This document shows positions 1 through 7,374 of a DNA stretch of 64,000 nt, piece after piece. Below the pieces are notes generated by a model that did no database searches, was not told the DNA's origin, and worked only from the letters and a program-made list of their open reading frames with translations. The DNA comes from an uncultured Clostridia bacterium (GTDB lineage Bacteria > Bacillota > Clostridia > Christensenellales > Aristaeellaceae), in assembly GCA_934670175.1 (NCBI GenBank), contig CAKUOX010000005.1, positions 1-64,000 on the forward strand, in the 5' to 3' direction. The first letter of the stretch is position 1. Each line of letters opens with the position of its first letter. A program made the position numbers and the translations under genes.

Positions 1-135
1 GGAAACGATTTTTGCTCTGGAAAATGGGATTTTCCGCCGCAAAAATCGTCCCGCGCCCACCGTACACGCCGCTGGGCACGATTGGAAGTTCGAGAGGGCT
101 TTGGCCCTCTCGAGCTCTCAGGGTTTTTTCGACAG
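1..135 (+). repeat. composite hairpin repeat, copy 1 (left end outside window)
   Basis: About 130 bases are over 90 percent identical by eye to 7142-7270. The shared parts are a long stem pairing CGATTTTTGC with GCAAAAATCG, then a stretch reading CCGCTGGGC, then a GAGAGGGC/GCCCTCTC hairpin. There is no credible gene in any frame. It runs directly into the 71-bp tandem repeat that follows, so the two look like parts of one composite intergenic element. Confidence 0.75.
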
Positions 136-140
136 ACTGA

Positions 141-336
141 GCAAAACCAGAGTTTTGCGGGTCGGCGGCTCCAGTAAGGAGACGCCGACAATTCGAAAGG
201 GGGAGGAATTAGCAAAACCAGAGTTTTGCGGGTCGGCGGCTCCAGTAAGGAGACGCCGACAATTCGAAAGGGGGAGGAATTAGCAAAACCAGAGTTTTGC
301 GGGTCGGCGGCTCCAGTAAGGAGACGCCGACAATTC
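141..336 (+). repeat. 71-bp tandem repeat of a twin-hairpin unit (2.76 copies)
   Basis: Copies begin at 141, 212 and 283. Each has a 54-base core followed by a 17-base purine-rich linker, which the last copy lacks. The core folds as two hairpins: GCAAAAC with GTTTTGC around a CAGA loop, then a 12-bp stem with one mismatch (161-172 with 178-189 in copy 1) around AGTAA. It ends in AATTC. Diverged single copies lie at 12706-12795 and, inverted, at 26732-26829. Confidence 0.9.
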
Positions 337-414
337 CTCTCAAATCATGGCAACCAAAGCGCCGCGTTTTTCGTCTATGGTTTATATAGCAAATCGCAAG
401 GGAGTGTTCCATGG

Positions 415-1233
415 ATGATGAAGCGCATTTTTCTGCTGACGCTGGCCGCAGCGCTGCTGTTGAGCCTGACGGCGCTGGCAGCGCCCGAGAGGACGATCCT
501 GATCTATACCCGCTACCAGTCGGACTGGACCCACGAAATGCAGCTCGGCTGGGTGGACAGCGCGGGCGAAATGTGGCGCTGGACGGGCAGTGCGAAGGAA
601 GCCGGCTGGCCGGATGACAGCGAAAAGCAGCAGGCGTGGATGCTCTCGCGCGCGGATGCCGAAAGCCTGGGAAGCCTGTCTGCAAGGGCGCTTTCGGATA
701 TAAGCGGGCTGATTCAGGGCGTTCCCGAATTCCAGCCGCAGTGGCGGAGCGCGGCGTGCGACGCGGGGCTTGAGGCGAGCTACGCCGTGCGGGAGGGCGC
801 GGCGCTGCTGCTGGGCGGCTCCGGCGACGAATGGTGCGAAAACACTGCGCCCGATGCGCAGGCGCTGTACCTGCGGCTGCGGCAGCTGTTTCCCGATGTG
901 ACCAGCTTTATGGGCGAGGCGGATATGGGGCCGACGGGCTTTGCAAGAACCTCCGTGGCGGCTTTCTGCGGCGTCGATGCCGATAAGCTCGCGGGCGGCC
1001 GCTGGACGATCGCCTATCTGGATTGCGAGACCGGCGCGGGCGAAGAAACTGCACTGGAAAGCGCGCCGGATTTCATCGTCGACGGACAGGTGAGCGGCAA
1101 GGCGAATGCGACCGGCGTGACGGGCAATACCGAGCTCTACACCTGCTACGCGCCCGACGGCAGCCGCGCGGCGACCTTTGAGTTCTATGGCGAGCTGCTG
1201 GTGCAAAGCGACGGCATGTATTATGTGGAATGA
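415..1233 (+). CDS. secreted protein of unknown function
   Basis: The product is 272 residues. It begins with MMKRIF and a hydrophobic core rich in Leu and Ala ending near LTALAA, a typical Sec signal peptide, so it is probably exported. The start was chosen because the signal peptide begins there and AGGGAG lies about 10 bases upstream; the in-frame extension back to 226 is only repeat DNA. I recognise no family. The mature part is rich in Trp, Asp and Ala without membrane segments or obvious metal sites. It stands just before an ABC exporter operon, but a 125-base gap with a hairpin (1262-1308) separates them, so a functional link is only a guess. Confidence 0.7.
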   Translation: MMKRIFLLTLAAALLLSLTALAAPERTILIYTRYQSDWTHEMQLGWVDSAGEMWRWTGSAKEAGWPDDSEKQQAWMLSRADAESLGSLSARALSDISGLIQGVPEFQPQWRSAACDAGLEASYAVREGAALLLGGSGDEWCENTAPDAQALYLRLRQLFPDVTSFMGEADMGPTGFARTSVAAFCGVDADKLAGGRWTIAYLDCETGAGEETALESAPDFIVDGQVSGKANATGVTGNTELYTCYAPDGSRAATFEFYGELLVQSDGMYYVE

Positions 1234-1358
1234 TCCATGGGCGGCACTTCAGATGTCATAAAGCCGTCCGCAGGGCTTTACGCTGCGGCGCTTGCGCCTG
1301 TCGGACGGCGGAAATACAATAATATGGAATCACGCTTCATTGCGGAGACGGGGGAGGG

Positions 1359-2135
1359 ATGCGCATGCTGACTGCGGATCGAAGGCGCGCGTTCGGGCCG
1401 TGGCTGGCTGCGGCTGCGGCGCTGTTTTTTGCGCTGATGCTGGCGGACATCAGCCATGACCTTGCCGACCGGAGCCAGAACGCGCTGATCGTATATATGT
1501 TCTGCGGCGCGATCACGCCGGTCATGCTGCTTTCGCCGCTGGTAGCGGCCATTCCATTTTCCACGGGCTTTGTGCGCGATATAAACAGCGGCATGGCGGT
1601 CTCCATGCAGGTGCGCAGCGGGCGCGGGCGCTTTTTGCGGTCGAAAATATTCTGCTGTGCGCTCAGCGGCGGACTGGCGCTGGCGATCGGCAATATCCTG
1701 TTCACACTGGCGGTCAACCTGTGGTTTTCGCAGGATTACGCCGGCTATGCGCAGATGATAAGCGATTTCTGTTACTATGATTTCTCTGCGGGTGTTACCG
1801 CGCTGGGGCTGACGGGTTACTATGCCTCCGCGGCGGCGCTGCAGTTCATGGCGGGCGCGTTCTGGGCGCTGGTGGCGCTGGCGGTTTCAGCGTGGCTGCC
1901 CAATATTTCGCTGACGCTGTGCGCGCCGCTGATCCTGTATCGGCTGTTTGAGGAAATGGCCGTGCTGGAGCCGGTGTGGCTGTCGCCGTTTCTGCTCCAG
2001 CTGGGCAACGTGGGACTGAAAACGGGGCCGACACTGCTGGCGGCGCTGGGCGTATACGGCTGCGGCGGGGCGCTGGCGGCGCTGGTCTTTACGCTGGGTG
2101 CGCGGCGCAGGCTGCTCGGAGGTCGATTCACATGA
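1359..2135 (+). CDS. ABC-2-type exporter membrane subunit
   Basis: A 258-residue integral membrane protein with about six hydrophobic segments, starting MRMLTADRRRAFGPW behind a GGGGGAGGG ribosome binding site. Together with the next two genes it has the layout of an ABC-2 exporter: two polytopic permeases and one ATPase. The stop overlaps the next start by four bases (ATGA), which implies translational coupling. Such small exporters in Clostridia often handle antimicrobial peptides or lipids. The substrate cannot be read from the sequence. Family assignment rests on topology and context rather than a clear motif. Confidence 0.7.
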   Translation: MRMLTADRRRAFGPWLAAAAALFFALMLADISHDLADRSQNALIVYMFCGAITPVMLLSPLVAAIPFSTGFVRDINSGMAVSMQVRSGRGRFLRSKIFCCALSGGLALAIGNILFTLAVNLWFSQDYAGYAQMISDFCYYDFSAGVTALGLTGYYASAAALQFMAGAFWALVALAVSAWLPNISLTLCAPLILYRLFEEMAVLEPVWLSPFLLQLGNVGLKTGPTLLAALGVYGCGGALAALVFTLGARRRLLGGRFT

Positions 2136-2971
2136 AAAACAGATGGCTTCCCGTTTGTCGGGGCTGCTTTGCACGGCTGATCGCCACGCCGCGCAGCTGG
2201 GTGGTACTGATCGTTACGGGGCTGTATTTGCAAAAAACGCTCGCGCCGGTGCGCGCCATGCTGGCGGCGGAAGGGCTTACGGTGAACCCCATGGGGCTGA
2301 TGGCCTTTCTGCTCAACGATACCGTCGTTACGGCGTTTCTGGCGCTGGCGTGCCTGGCGCTGATGTTCGATGCGCCGTGTACGGATGAGCTGCAGCGCTA
2401 CCTGATATTGCGCACGGGGCGCAGATCCTGGGCGCTGGGTCAGGCCGCGTACATGCTCTTGACGGTAATGGTCTACCTGCTGCTGGTCACGGTGCTGGCG
2501 TGGCTGATGCTCCTGCCCTATATCGAGCTGAGCGCCGATTGGGGCAGCGGCATGCGTGCGCTGGTGGAGGATTTCCAGTGGGAGGCCTACGGCAGTGATC
2601 TGAATTACGACGTGTGGATCCCGCGCGCGTATGCGCCGATACCCGCCTGGCTCATCGGCGGCGCGCTGCATGTGCTGTCGCTTTCGCTGCTGTGCATGCT
2701 GATGATGCTGGCGAACCTGCTGCTGGATCGGCGGCTGAGCTTCGTGCTGGTCGCGCTGCCGATCGGTTTTGACCTGATGCTGGAGGAATATTTCGGCGTG
2801 GAGGCGTATTATCTGTCGCCGCTGTCGCTGAGCAAGCTGTCGGGGCTGGATTACGGCGACCGCATGGGGCGTCCGCCGGTATGGTTCGGCGCGCTGGCGC
2901 TCTCACTGCTGCTGGGGCTGTGCATTGCGGCGTTCGTGCGCGGTGCGCGGCGGCGCGAGCTGAAAATGTAA
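2132..2971 (+). CDS. second ABC-2-type exporter membrane subunit
   Basis: A 279-residue polytopic membrane protein starting MKNRWLPVC. The start was chosen at the ATGA overlap with the upstream permease, with CGGAGG about 8 bases before it; the open frame extends further upstream only as a shadow of gene one. Several hydrophobic segments are visible, with a soluble loop around residues 130-165 (roughly between SADWGSG and YAPIP). It is followed 15 bases later by the ATPase gene, so the three make one transcript. The two permeases are similar in size and probably form a heterodimer. Confidence 0.7.
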   Translation: MKNRWLPVCRGCFARLIATPRSWVVLIVTGLYLQKTLAPVRAMLAAEGLTVNPMGLMAFLLNDTVVTAFLALACLALMFDAPCTDELQRYLILRTGRRSWALGQAAYMLLTVMVYLLLVTVLAWLMLLPYIELSADWGSGMRALVEDFQWEAYGSDLNYDVWIPRAYAPIPAWLIGGALHVLSLSLLCMLMMLANLLLDRRLSFVLVALPIGFDLMLEEYFGVEAYYLSPLSLSKLSGLDYGDRMGRPPVWFGALALSLLLGLCIAAFVRGARRRELKM

Positions 2972-2986
2972 GGGGGCGCAGGGATT

Positions 2987-3637
2987 ATGATACGGATCGA
3001 AAATGCGGTCAAGCGCTACGGCAGGAGCACGGTGCTGGATGACGTGAGCCTGCGCTTTGAAAAGGGCGGCATTCACGGGCTGATCGGCCGCAACGGCTCG
3101 GGCAAAACGGTGCTTCTCAAGTGCATCGCGGGGCTGTGCCCGCTGGCCTCGGGGCACATCTGGGTGCGCGGCAGGGAGGTTGGCTGCGATGTAGAGATTC
3201 CGCCGCGCATGGGCGCGATCATCGAAACGCCCGGCTTTCTGCCCGGCGCGTCCGGCTATGCGAATTTGAAGCTGCTGGCCGATATTCGCGGGCGGATTGG
3301 CAAACGGGAGATCTGGGCGGCAATGGAGCGCGTGGGGCTGGATCCGGCGCTGAAGAAGCATGTGTCGGCGTACAGCCTGGGCATGCGCCAGCGGCTGGGC
3401 ATCGCGCAGGCGATCATGGAAAAGCCGAAGCTGCTGCTGCTGGACGAGCCGATGAACGGGCTGGACGATGAGGGCGTAAGGGACATGCGCGCGCTGTTTG
3501 CCGAGCTCAGGGATGGCGGCGCGACGATGTTGCTGGCCAGCCACAATCCGCTGGATATTCAGGCGCTCTGCGACAGCGTGCAGAAAATGGAGCATGGCCG
3601 CTGCGTGCGGTTGGACGCGGCATGGGGTGATAATTAA
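2987..3637 (+). CDS. ABC transporter ATP-binding protein
   Basis: A 216-residue nucleotide-binding subunit that powers the exporter formed with the two preceding permeases. Visible motifs are Walker A GRNGSGKT (residues 35-42), a signature region reading YSLGMRQRLG instead of LSGGQ, Walker B LLLLDEPMNGLD and the switch His in ASHNP. The LGMRQRLGIA form of the signature is common in the BcrA-type drug and bacteriocin exporter ATPases. It is short because it lacks the C-terminal extension of longer homologues. GGGGGCGCAGGG lies in front of the start. Confidence 0.92.
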   Translation: MIRIENAVKRYGRSTVLDDVSLRFEKGGIHGLIGRNGSGKTVLLKCIAGLCPLASGHIWVRGREVGCDVEIPPRMGAIIETPGFLPGASGYANLKLLADIRGRIGKREIWAAMERVGLDPALKKHVSAYSLGMRQRLGIAQAIMEKPKLLLLDEPMNGLDDEGVRDMRALFAELRDGGATMLLASHNPLDIQALCDSVQKMEHGRCVRLDAAWGDN

Positions 3638-3724
3638 AATAACGCCTTTGACATATCGGATATATATTTGAACGCATCGGCGGCGAAGCGCTCAAAAAAA
3701 TTCCCGAAAAATATTAAATATGGG

Positions 3725-3753
3725 TTGACAACGAAAACGAAACATGATATCAT
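3725..3753 (+). promoter_or_regulatory. sigma-A promoter of a non-coding transcript
   Basis: TTGACA at 3725-3730, a 17-base spacer and TATCAT at 3748-3753. This is a near-consensus promoter, yet no convincing gene begins for the next 670 bases, so the transcript should start near 3760 and be an RNA in its own right or a very long leader. Confidence 0.75.
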
Positions 3754-3759
3754 AAAGGT

Positions 3760-4040
3760 GCGAAAGGGAAGTTGAGAAAAGAGGATAGCGAAGACCGAAG
3801 CGCAGGGCGCTGCCGGATCTTTCAAAACCCCAAGGCCTGAAGTCGCAACCAGGGTGGAAACGACCGACAAGTGGGAGGACTTAGTTAAGGAAGGCCAGTC
3901 TCATCTTTCACGACGAATTTTGCCAAAGTGTGCGAAGGGGGCGAGTCCAATGAACCAGTCTGAAACGGCCAAGGGGTTTGTGCGCTTTGCCTCGGACGCT
4001 GTATAGTATAAGCAGCGTCGGCTTCACACTCCGCCGTCCA
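3760..4040 (+). ncRNA. candidate large structured non-coding RNA
   Basis: The stretch follows a near-consensus promoter and has no supported reading frame. It is purine-rich, as many structured RNAs are. Visible pairings include the 7-bp hairpin GACGCTG/CAGCGTC (3995-4001 with 4013-4019) and a longer-range helix joining AGTGTG near 3928 to CACACT near 4025, which closes a domain of about 100 bases. It does not resemble tmRNA, RNase P RNA, 6S RNA or a cobalamin riboswitch. The raiA-motif class of Clostridia is a possible match, but I cannot confirm that by eye. Ends are approximate, and the transcript may run on to the terminator at 4313-4342. Confidence 0.55.
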
Positions 4041-4312
4041 GGATGTATTCATCGGAAATTCTGTTCAGCCGCGTTTCAGGATGCAGAAAAGATCGGCAGG
4101 ATGCTTTATCCGCGATAGACTCGAAAATGGAATCCGGAATTGCAGAAGGATCTGGCAGAACATGAGGGATTTGTCCGGAACAGATTGTAGCCCGAGCCTG
4201 AAACAGCGTATCGAGCGACAGCGGAGAAGGGTAAAATAACCGGTTTATCGGAAACAACAGCGCCGGGGCAAAGCGGTTTTGTTCAACCAGATAATTATAT
4301 AGCTTCATATCG

Positions 4313-4342
4313 CCGCCGGCAGAGAATTGTCGGCGGTGTTTT
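4313..4342 (+). terminator. terminator of the non-coding transcript
   Basis: CCGCCGGCA pairs with TGTCGGCGG around a six-base loop, followed by TGTTTT. It lies between the candidate RNA and the kinase gene at 4427. The 4041-4312 stretch in between shows no clear feature. Confidence 0.6.
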
Positions 4343-4426
4343 AGGCTCCGCTCGGCGCGCATATGCGGCGCAGGGGCGCATAATATCGAAAAACAAACAT
4401 ATTGGAAACGGTGGGAGGCGTGCAGC

Positions 4427-5062
4427 ATGAAAAAGAATTGGGTTGTAACGATCGGACGTGAATTTTGCAGCGGTGGTCTTGAGGTGGCTCAGAAGCTGTC
4501 TGAGCGGCTGGGCGTGCCGTATTATGATCGCGATATCGTGGATCATGCGGTGGAGATCACCAATCTGAGCCGCGAGATCGTGGAGGAAAATGAAGAAAAG
4601 GGCGCGCGCAGGGGCGAGGGCTACGTTCCCAGCTTCTATCGGGAGGATCCCACGCTGGTGCTGCCCGTGCATGCCCGCATCTACACTGCCCAGTGCGACG
4701 CCATTCGCCGCTTTGCGGGGCGCGGTTCCTGCGTGATGGTGGGCCGCTGCGCCGACTATGTGCTGGGCGAGTGCGCAAACGTGGTTGACGTTGTATCCGT
4801 GTTCATCCGTGCTGATCTGGAAAAGCGCGTGCAGCGCGCCATGCGTATCTATCAGGTCAGCGAGGCCGAGGCGCGCAAGGGCGTGCTGAAGACGGATAAG
4901 ATCCGCGCCAAGTATTACAACGCGCATACCGGCCGCGACTGGGGCAGCATCGGCAACTATTCGCTGATCGTGGACACCGGCGAATTCGGCACCGACGGCG
5001 CGGCGGGCATCATTGCCGCCGCCGTGGCGGAGCTGGAAAGCCGCAAAAAGGGCGAGCTGTAA
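4427..5062 (+). CDS. cytidylate-kinase-like family protein
   Basis: A 211-residue P-loop protein of the cytidylate-kinase-like family (AAA_26 type). The N-terminus VVTIGREFCSGG is the degenerate P-loop typical of this family, where GREFGSGG replaces GxxGxGKS. PYYDRDIVD and MVGRCADYVL are further family blocks. The role is presumed nucleotide-dependent kinase, but the substrate of this branch is not established, and true Cmk is a different protein. GGGAGG precedes the ATG by 9 bases. It stands alone, upstream of a repeat. Confidence 0.85.
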   Translation: MKKNWVVTIGREFCSGGLEVAQKLSERLGVPYYDRDIVDHAVEITNLSREIVEENEEKGARRGEGYVPSFYREDPTLVLPVHARIYTAQCDAIRRFAGRGSCVMVGRCADYVLGECANVVDVVSVFIRADLEKRVQRAMRIYQVSEAEARKGVLKTDKIRAKYYNAHTGRDWGSIGNYSLIVDTGEFGTDGAAGIIAAAVAELESRKKGEL

Positions 5063-5065
5063 GAC

Positions 5066-5190
5066 GTTTCCCTGCAGTTTTTGCGCCTGAAAACTCGAAG
5101 GATTTCCGCAAAGACTGGAGAAGATAGCAGCGGCGGGGGAGCTTGCTTCCCCGTCCACAGGGTTGTCAAAAAACCTTTGACAGGCTGAGG
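5066..5190 (-). repeat. composite hairpin repeat, inverted partial copy
   Basis: The reverse complement of 7021-7147 matches here at roughly 80 percent by eye. Shared blocks are CAGTTTTTGCGCC, GGGGGAGC..CCCCGTCCAC and TTGTCAAAAA..TTTTTGACAAG (here slightly decayed). No gene is visible in it. Confidence 0.75.
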
Positions 5191-5269
5191 CAGTCCGGAC
5201 AGGTGTTTTCTGTACGGACTGCCTGTTGAAGAATAGGAATCAGCAAAATTGGGATCTGGAGGTTTTTTG

Positions 5270-5662
5270 ATGAAAAAAGTGATAATGACATTATGCGTGT
5301 TCATTTGTGCGTTTACTTTAATTGCGTGTTCTGGACAACAAACAAACGAACCTCTTACTTTGGGCATCAATGCGATAATAACAGAAATTGATGAAACAAA
5401 TAAAATCATAACCACAAAAGATAGCGGAGAAGAAGGTGTTTTAGGGGATGCCTGTCTTATTGATTGTTCCAAAATTCCTATGATGTATTGTAACTTTGAT
5501 ACGCAAAATGTTGTAAGAATATTTTTTGATGATTTACAGGTTGGTGATGAAATTATTTTGACTATTCGGAATTCGGAAATAGAAAATTTCCAAAAGGAAG
5601 ATGGCAATAAAGCAAAAATAGAAGTTGAACAATTACAATTAAGAACACAGAGAATTAAATAA
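5270..5662 (+). CDS. small AT-rich lipoprotein
   Basis: A 130-residue lipoprotein. MKKVIMTLCVFICAF leads to the lipobox LIAC, so the mature protein would be tethered at Cys20. The start was chosen at the signal peptide, with GGAGG 8 bases upstream. The mature part has no motif I recognise; short beta-strand-like segments (INAIITEID, IILTIRN) suggest a small beta fold. The gene is strongly AT-rich and uses AT-ending codons, unlike every neighbour, which suggests recent acquisition. Its 3' end overlaps the convergent EFR1 gene by 24 bases. Confidence 0.8.
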   Translation: MKKVIMTLCVFICAFTLIACSGQQTNEPLTLGINAIITEIDETNKIITTKDSGEEGVLGDACLIDCSKIPMMYCNFDTQNVVRIFFDDLQVGDEIILTIRNSEIENFQKEDGNKAKIEVEQLQLRTQRIK

Positions 5663-6436
5663 ATTCCGATTTATGAGCTGGCGAATCTTTAATTGCTCAA
5701 AATGATAGCGCGGCTTTCCGATGCTTTTTTTGCCGTACTCGATCGCTTCTGTGGGACAATAGCAAATACAGGCCATGCAATGGGTGCATTGCTTTCCCCA
5801 TGCCGGCTTTCCATCCATGAGGGTAATGTTGTTCATCGGGCAGTTCTTAACGCATTTGCCACAGCCGATGCAGGCGTCACTCGCTTGAAACGCAGCGGCC
5901 TTCACGAAGAATTGATAGAAAATCGGGTTCACCGGGCCGCTCATGAAGCGGTCATAGAGCTTGTTTCGCGGCACGGGGAAGGGCTGCTCCGCCTGAATGC
6001 AAGCGATAGCATCGGCAATAGCAGGCTCGGCAGCCTCCACAATTTTCCGCGCTTCCGCCGTCCCTGGCACGCCGAACATGGCGATATAGTTTTCCGGCAT
6101 GACAATTTGCGCGGTGCCCATATAACGCAAGCGCTTTTGCTCCGCAAGCCGCCGATTGTATTTTGCCGCATTGCCAATCTCGCTGCCGCAGTCCATCACA
6201 AACCAGATGCGCTCCGCAGAGAGCAATTCCGTTTTGGAAAGCCATTCCGATACAATTCGTGGAATGCGCCACGCATAAGTTGGGGCTGCGACGATTATAT
6301 TGCGCCCCGCCTGCAACGGCGAGCAATCCATTGCCCGGATTTTCGCATTCAAATCCACAATTTCGTCCTGCAGTGCTTCTGCAATCCGCCCTGCGATATA
6401 GCGGCTGTTTCCGGTTCCCGAAAAGCACAAAACCAT
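5639..6436 (-). CDS. EFR1-type flavodoxin-ferredoxin fusion protein
   Basis: A 265-residue redox protein with an N-terminal flavodoxin-like domain (LCFSGTGNSRYIA near residues 3-15 binds FMN phosphate) and a C-terminal bis-[4Fe-4S] ferredoxin with CIGCGKCVKNCP and CTHCMACICYCP. This is the EFR1 arrangement, presumed to shuttle electrons in the anaerobic cytoplasm; partners are unknown. The start at MVLCFSG was chosen because AGGTG lies just upstream and the fold begins there. It follows the GNAT gene by 25 bases on the same strand, so they are probably cotranscribed. Confidence 0.9.
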   Translation of the reverse strand: MVLCFSGTGNSRYIAGRIAEALQDEIVDLNAKIRAMDCSPLQAGRNIIVAAPTYAWRIPRIVSEWLSKTELLSAERIWFVMDCGSEIGNAAKYNRRLAEQKRLRYMGTAQIVMPENYIAMFGVPGTAEARKIVEAAEPAIADAIACIQAEQPFPVPRNKLYDRFMSGPVNPIFYQFFVKAAAFQASDACIGCGKCVKNCPMNNITLMDGKPAWGKQCTHCMACICYCPTEAIEYGKKSIGKPRYHFEQLKIRQLINRNLFNSLCS

Positions 6437-6461
6437 AGACAAGCACCTCCGCAAATTCGAT

Positions 6462-6902
6462 TTAATGCGCGAGCCGGTATATCGCCAATCCATCACGGGT
6501 TCCGCAATGGTGAAATCCCTTTTTTATTGCGATTCGTATCGTTGCCTGCTGTGCCGGAACGCATTCTATAACAACGTCCTTTTGCGCCTGCCTTGCCCGG
6601 CAGATAAGCTGATCGGTCAGCACCGAAGCATATCCGCGTCCCCAGTGCTCCGGAAGGATCACCCAGCCGATCTCCACGCTTTCTTCATCGTATGCGTGAT
6701 AGATCACATAGCCGATGAAGCTGTTGTCCGCTTCAGCGGCGTATACGAGCGGCTGAGCGGCCAATCCCGCATGATGCAGAAACGCCTCGGCCTGAGCTCT
6801 GTCATAGGGCGGCTCCAGGTAACGCATGACCTCTGGATCGGACAGCAGGCAATACAGCGCATCGGCGTCGCTGCTTTGCATTTTACGGATCGTTATGTTC
6901 AT
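6462..6902 (-). CDS. GNAT family N-acetyltransferase
   Basis: A 146-residue acetyltransferase of the GNAT superfamily. It opens MNITIRKMQSSDADAL, has the central strand VEIGWVILPEHWGRGYAS with the acetyl-CoA pyrophosphate-binding loop (R/Q-x-x-G-x-G/A variant, HWGRGYA) and ends with the typical IAIKKGF strand-helix unit. The RimJ/RimL-like layout suggests an N-terminal or small-molecule amine acceptor, not determinable here. It leads the EFR1 gene in a probable two-gene operon driven by the promoter at 6968-6996. Confidence 0.88.
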   Translation of the reverse strand: MNITIRKMQSSDADALYCLLSDPEVMRYLEPPYDRAQAEAFLHHAGLAAQPLVYAAEADNSFIGYVIYHAYDEESVEIGWVILPEHWGRGYASVLTDQLICRARQAQKDVVIECVPAQQATIRIAIKKGFHHCGTRDGLAIYRLAH

Positions 6903-6967
6903 CGGACTACCTCATACCGCGATCTGAGATATGAATCTCCCCAAATGCGCGTGCCTTTTCCGCTTCC

Positions 6968-6996
6968 ATATTACCACATAGCCAAAACAGAAGCAA
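6968..6996 (-). promoter_or_regulatory. promoter for GNAT-EFR1 operon
   Basis: On the minus strand, TTGCTT (6991-6996), a 17-base spacer and TAATAT (6968-6973). The -35 box lies inside the end of the adjacent composite repeat, so the repeat may have supplied part of the promoter. Confidence 0.55.
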
Positions 6997-7314
6997 GCTC
7001 CAGCAGCCTGCGCTGCTGGAGCACTCAGCTTGTCAAAAAGGTTTTTGACAAGCTGGTGGACGGGGAAGGAGCTCCCCCGCCACTGACACCCTCTCCAGTT
7101 TTTGCTAAAATCTTTTCAGATTTTCGGGCGCAAAAACTGCAAGGAAACGATTTTTGCTCTGGAAAATGGGATTTCCCGCCGCAAAAATCGCCCCGCGCCC
7201 ACCGTACACGCCGCTGGGCGCGATTGGAGGGTCGAGAGGGCTTCGGCCCTCTCGAACTCTCCTGTTTTCTCAACAGAAGCAAGCTCCAGCAGCCTGCACT
7301 GCTGGAGCTCTCAG
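6986..7314 (+). repeat. composite hairpin repeat, full copy with flanking 43-bp direct repeats
   Basis: A 43-base block with the hairpin GCTCCAGCAG/CTGCTGGAGC occurs at 6986-7028 and again at 7272-7314 with two differences. Between them lie a CTTGTCAAAAA/TTTTTGACAAG hairpin, a GGGG..CCCC block, a GCAAAAACTGC stretch, the long CGATTTTTGC stem and a GAGAGGGC hairpin. The inner part matches 1-135 and, inverted, 5066-5190. It fills most of the 470-base gap between the GNAT and Hsp20 genes. The right hairpin followed by TTGCTTCTGTT probably also terminates hsp20. Confidence 0.8.
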
Positions 7315-7374
7315 TTTTGCGGTTTCGGCGACGCTTATTCGCGTCCTACCTCAGCCCCTTATTCATGTTCCACA

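Noticed and set aside
141..336. The 71-bp tandem as a CRISPR array
   Set aside because: The whole period repeats, including the 17-base linker, so there are no variable spacers, and no cas genes are present.
226..414. Long N-terminal extension of the first secreted protein back to 226
   Set aside because: The extension is encoded by the hairpin repeat; the signal peptide and ribosome binding site fit the start at 415.
3638..3720. Second promoter-like TTGACA at about 3649
   Set aside because: No -10 box lies at 16-18 bases; the site at 3725-3753 is far better.
4024..4308. Minus-strand open frame of 94 codons (MKLYNYLVEQNRF start) opposite the candidate RNA
   Set aside because: It lacks a ribosome binding site and recognisable domain, it faces the strong plus-strand promoter, and one open frame of this length is expected by chance. 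It stays possible but is not supported.
7025..7282. Minus-strand open frame inside the composite repeat as a gene
   Set aside because: Its product is low-complexity translation of hairpin DNA, it has no start signal, and the other repeat copies do not preserve the frame.
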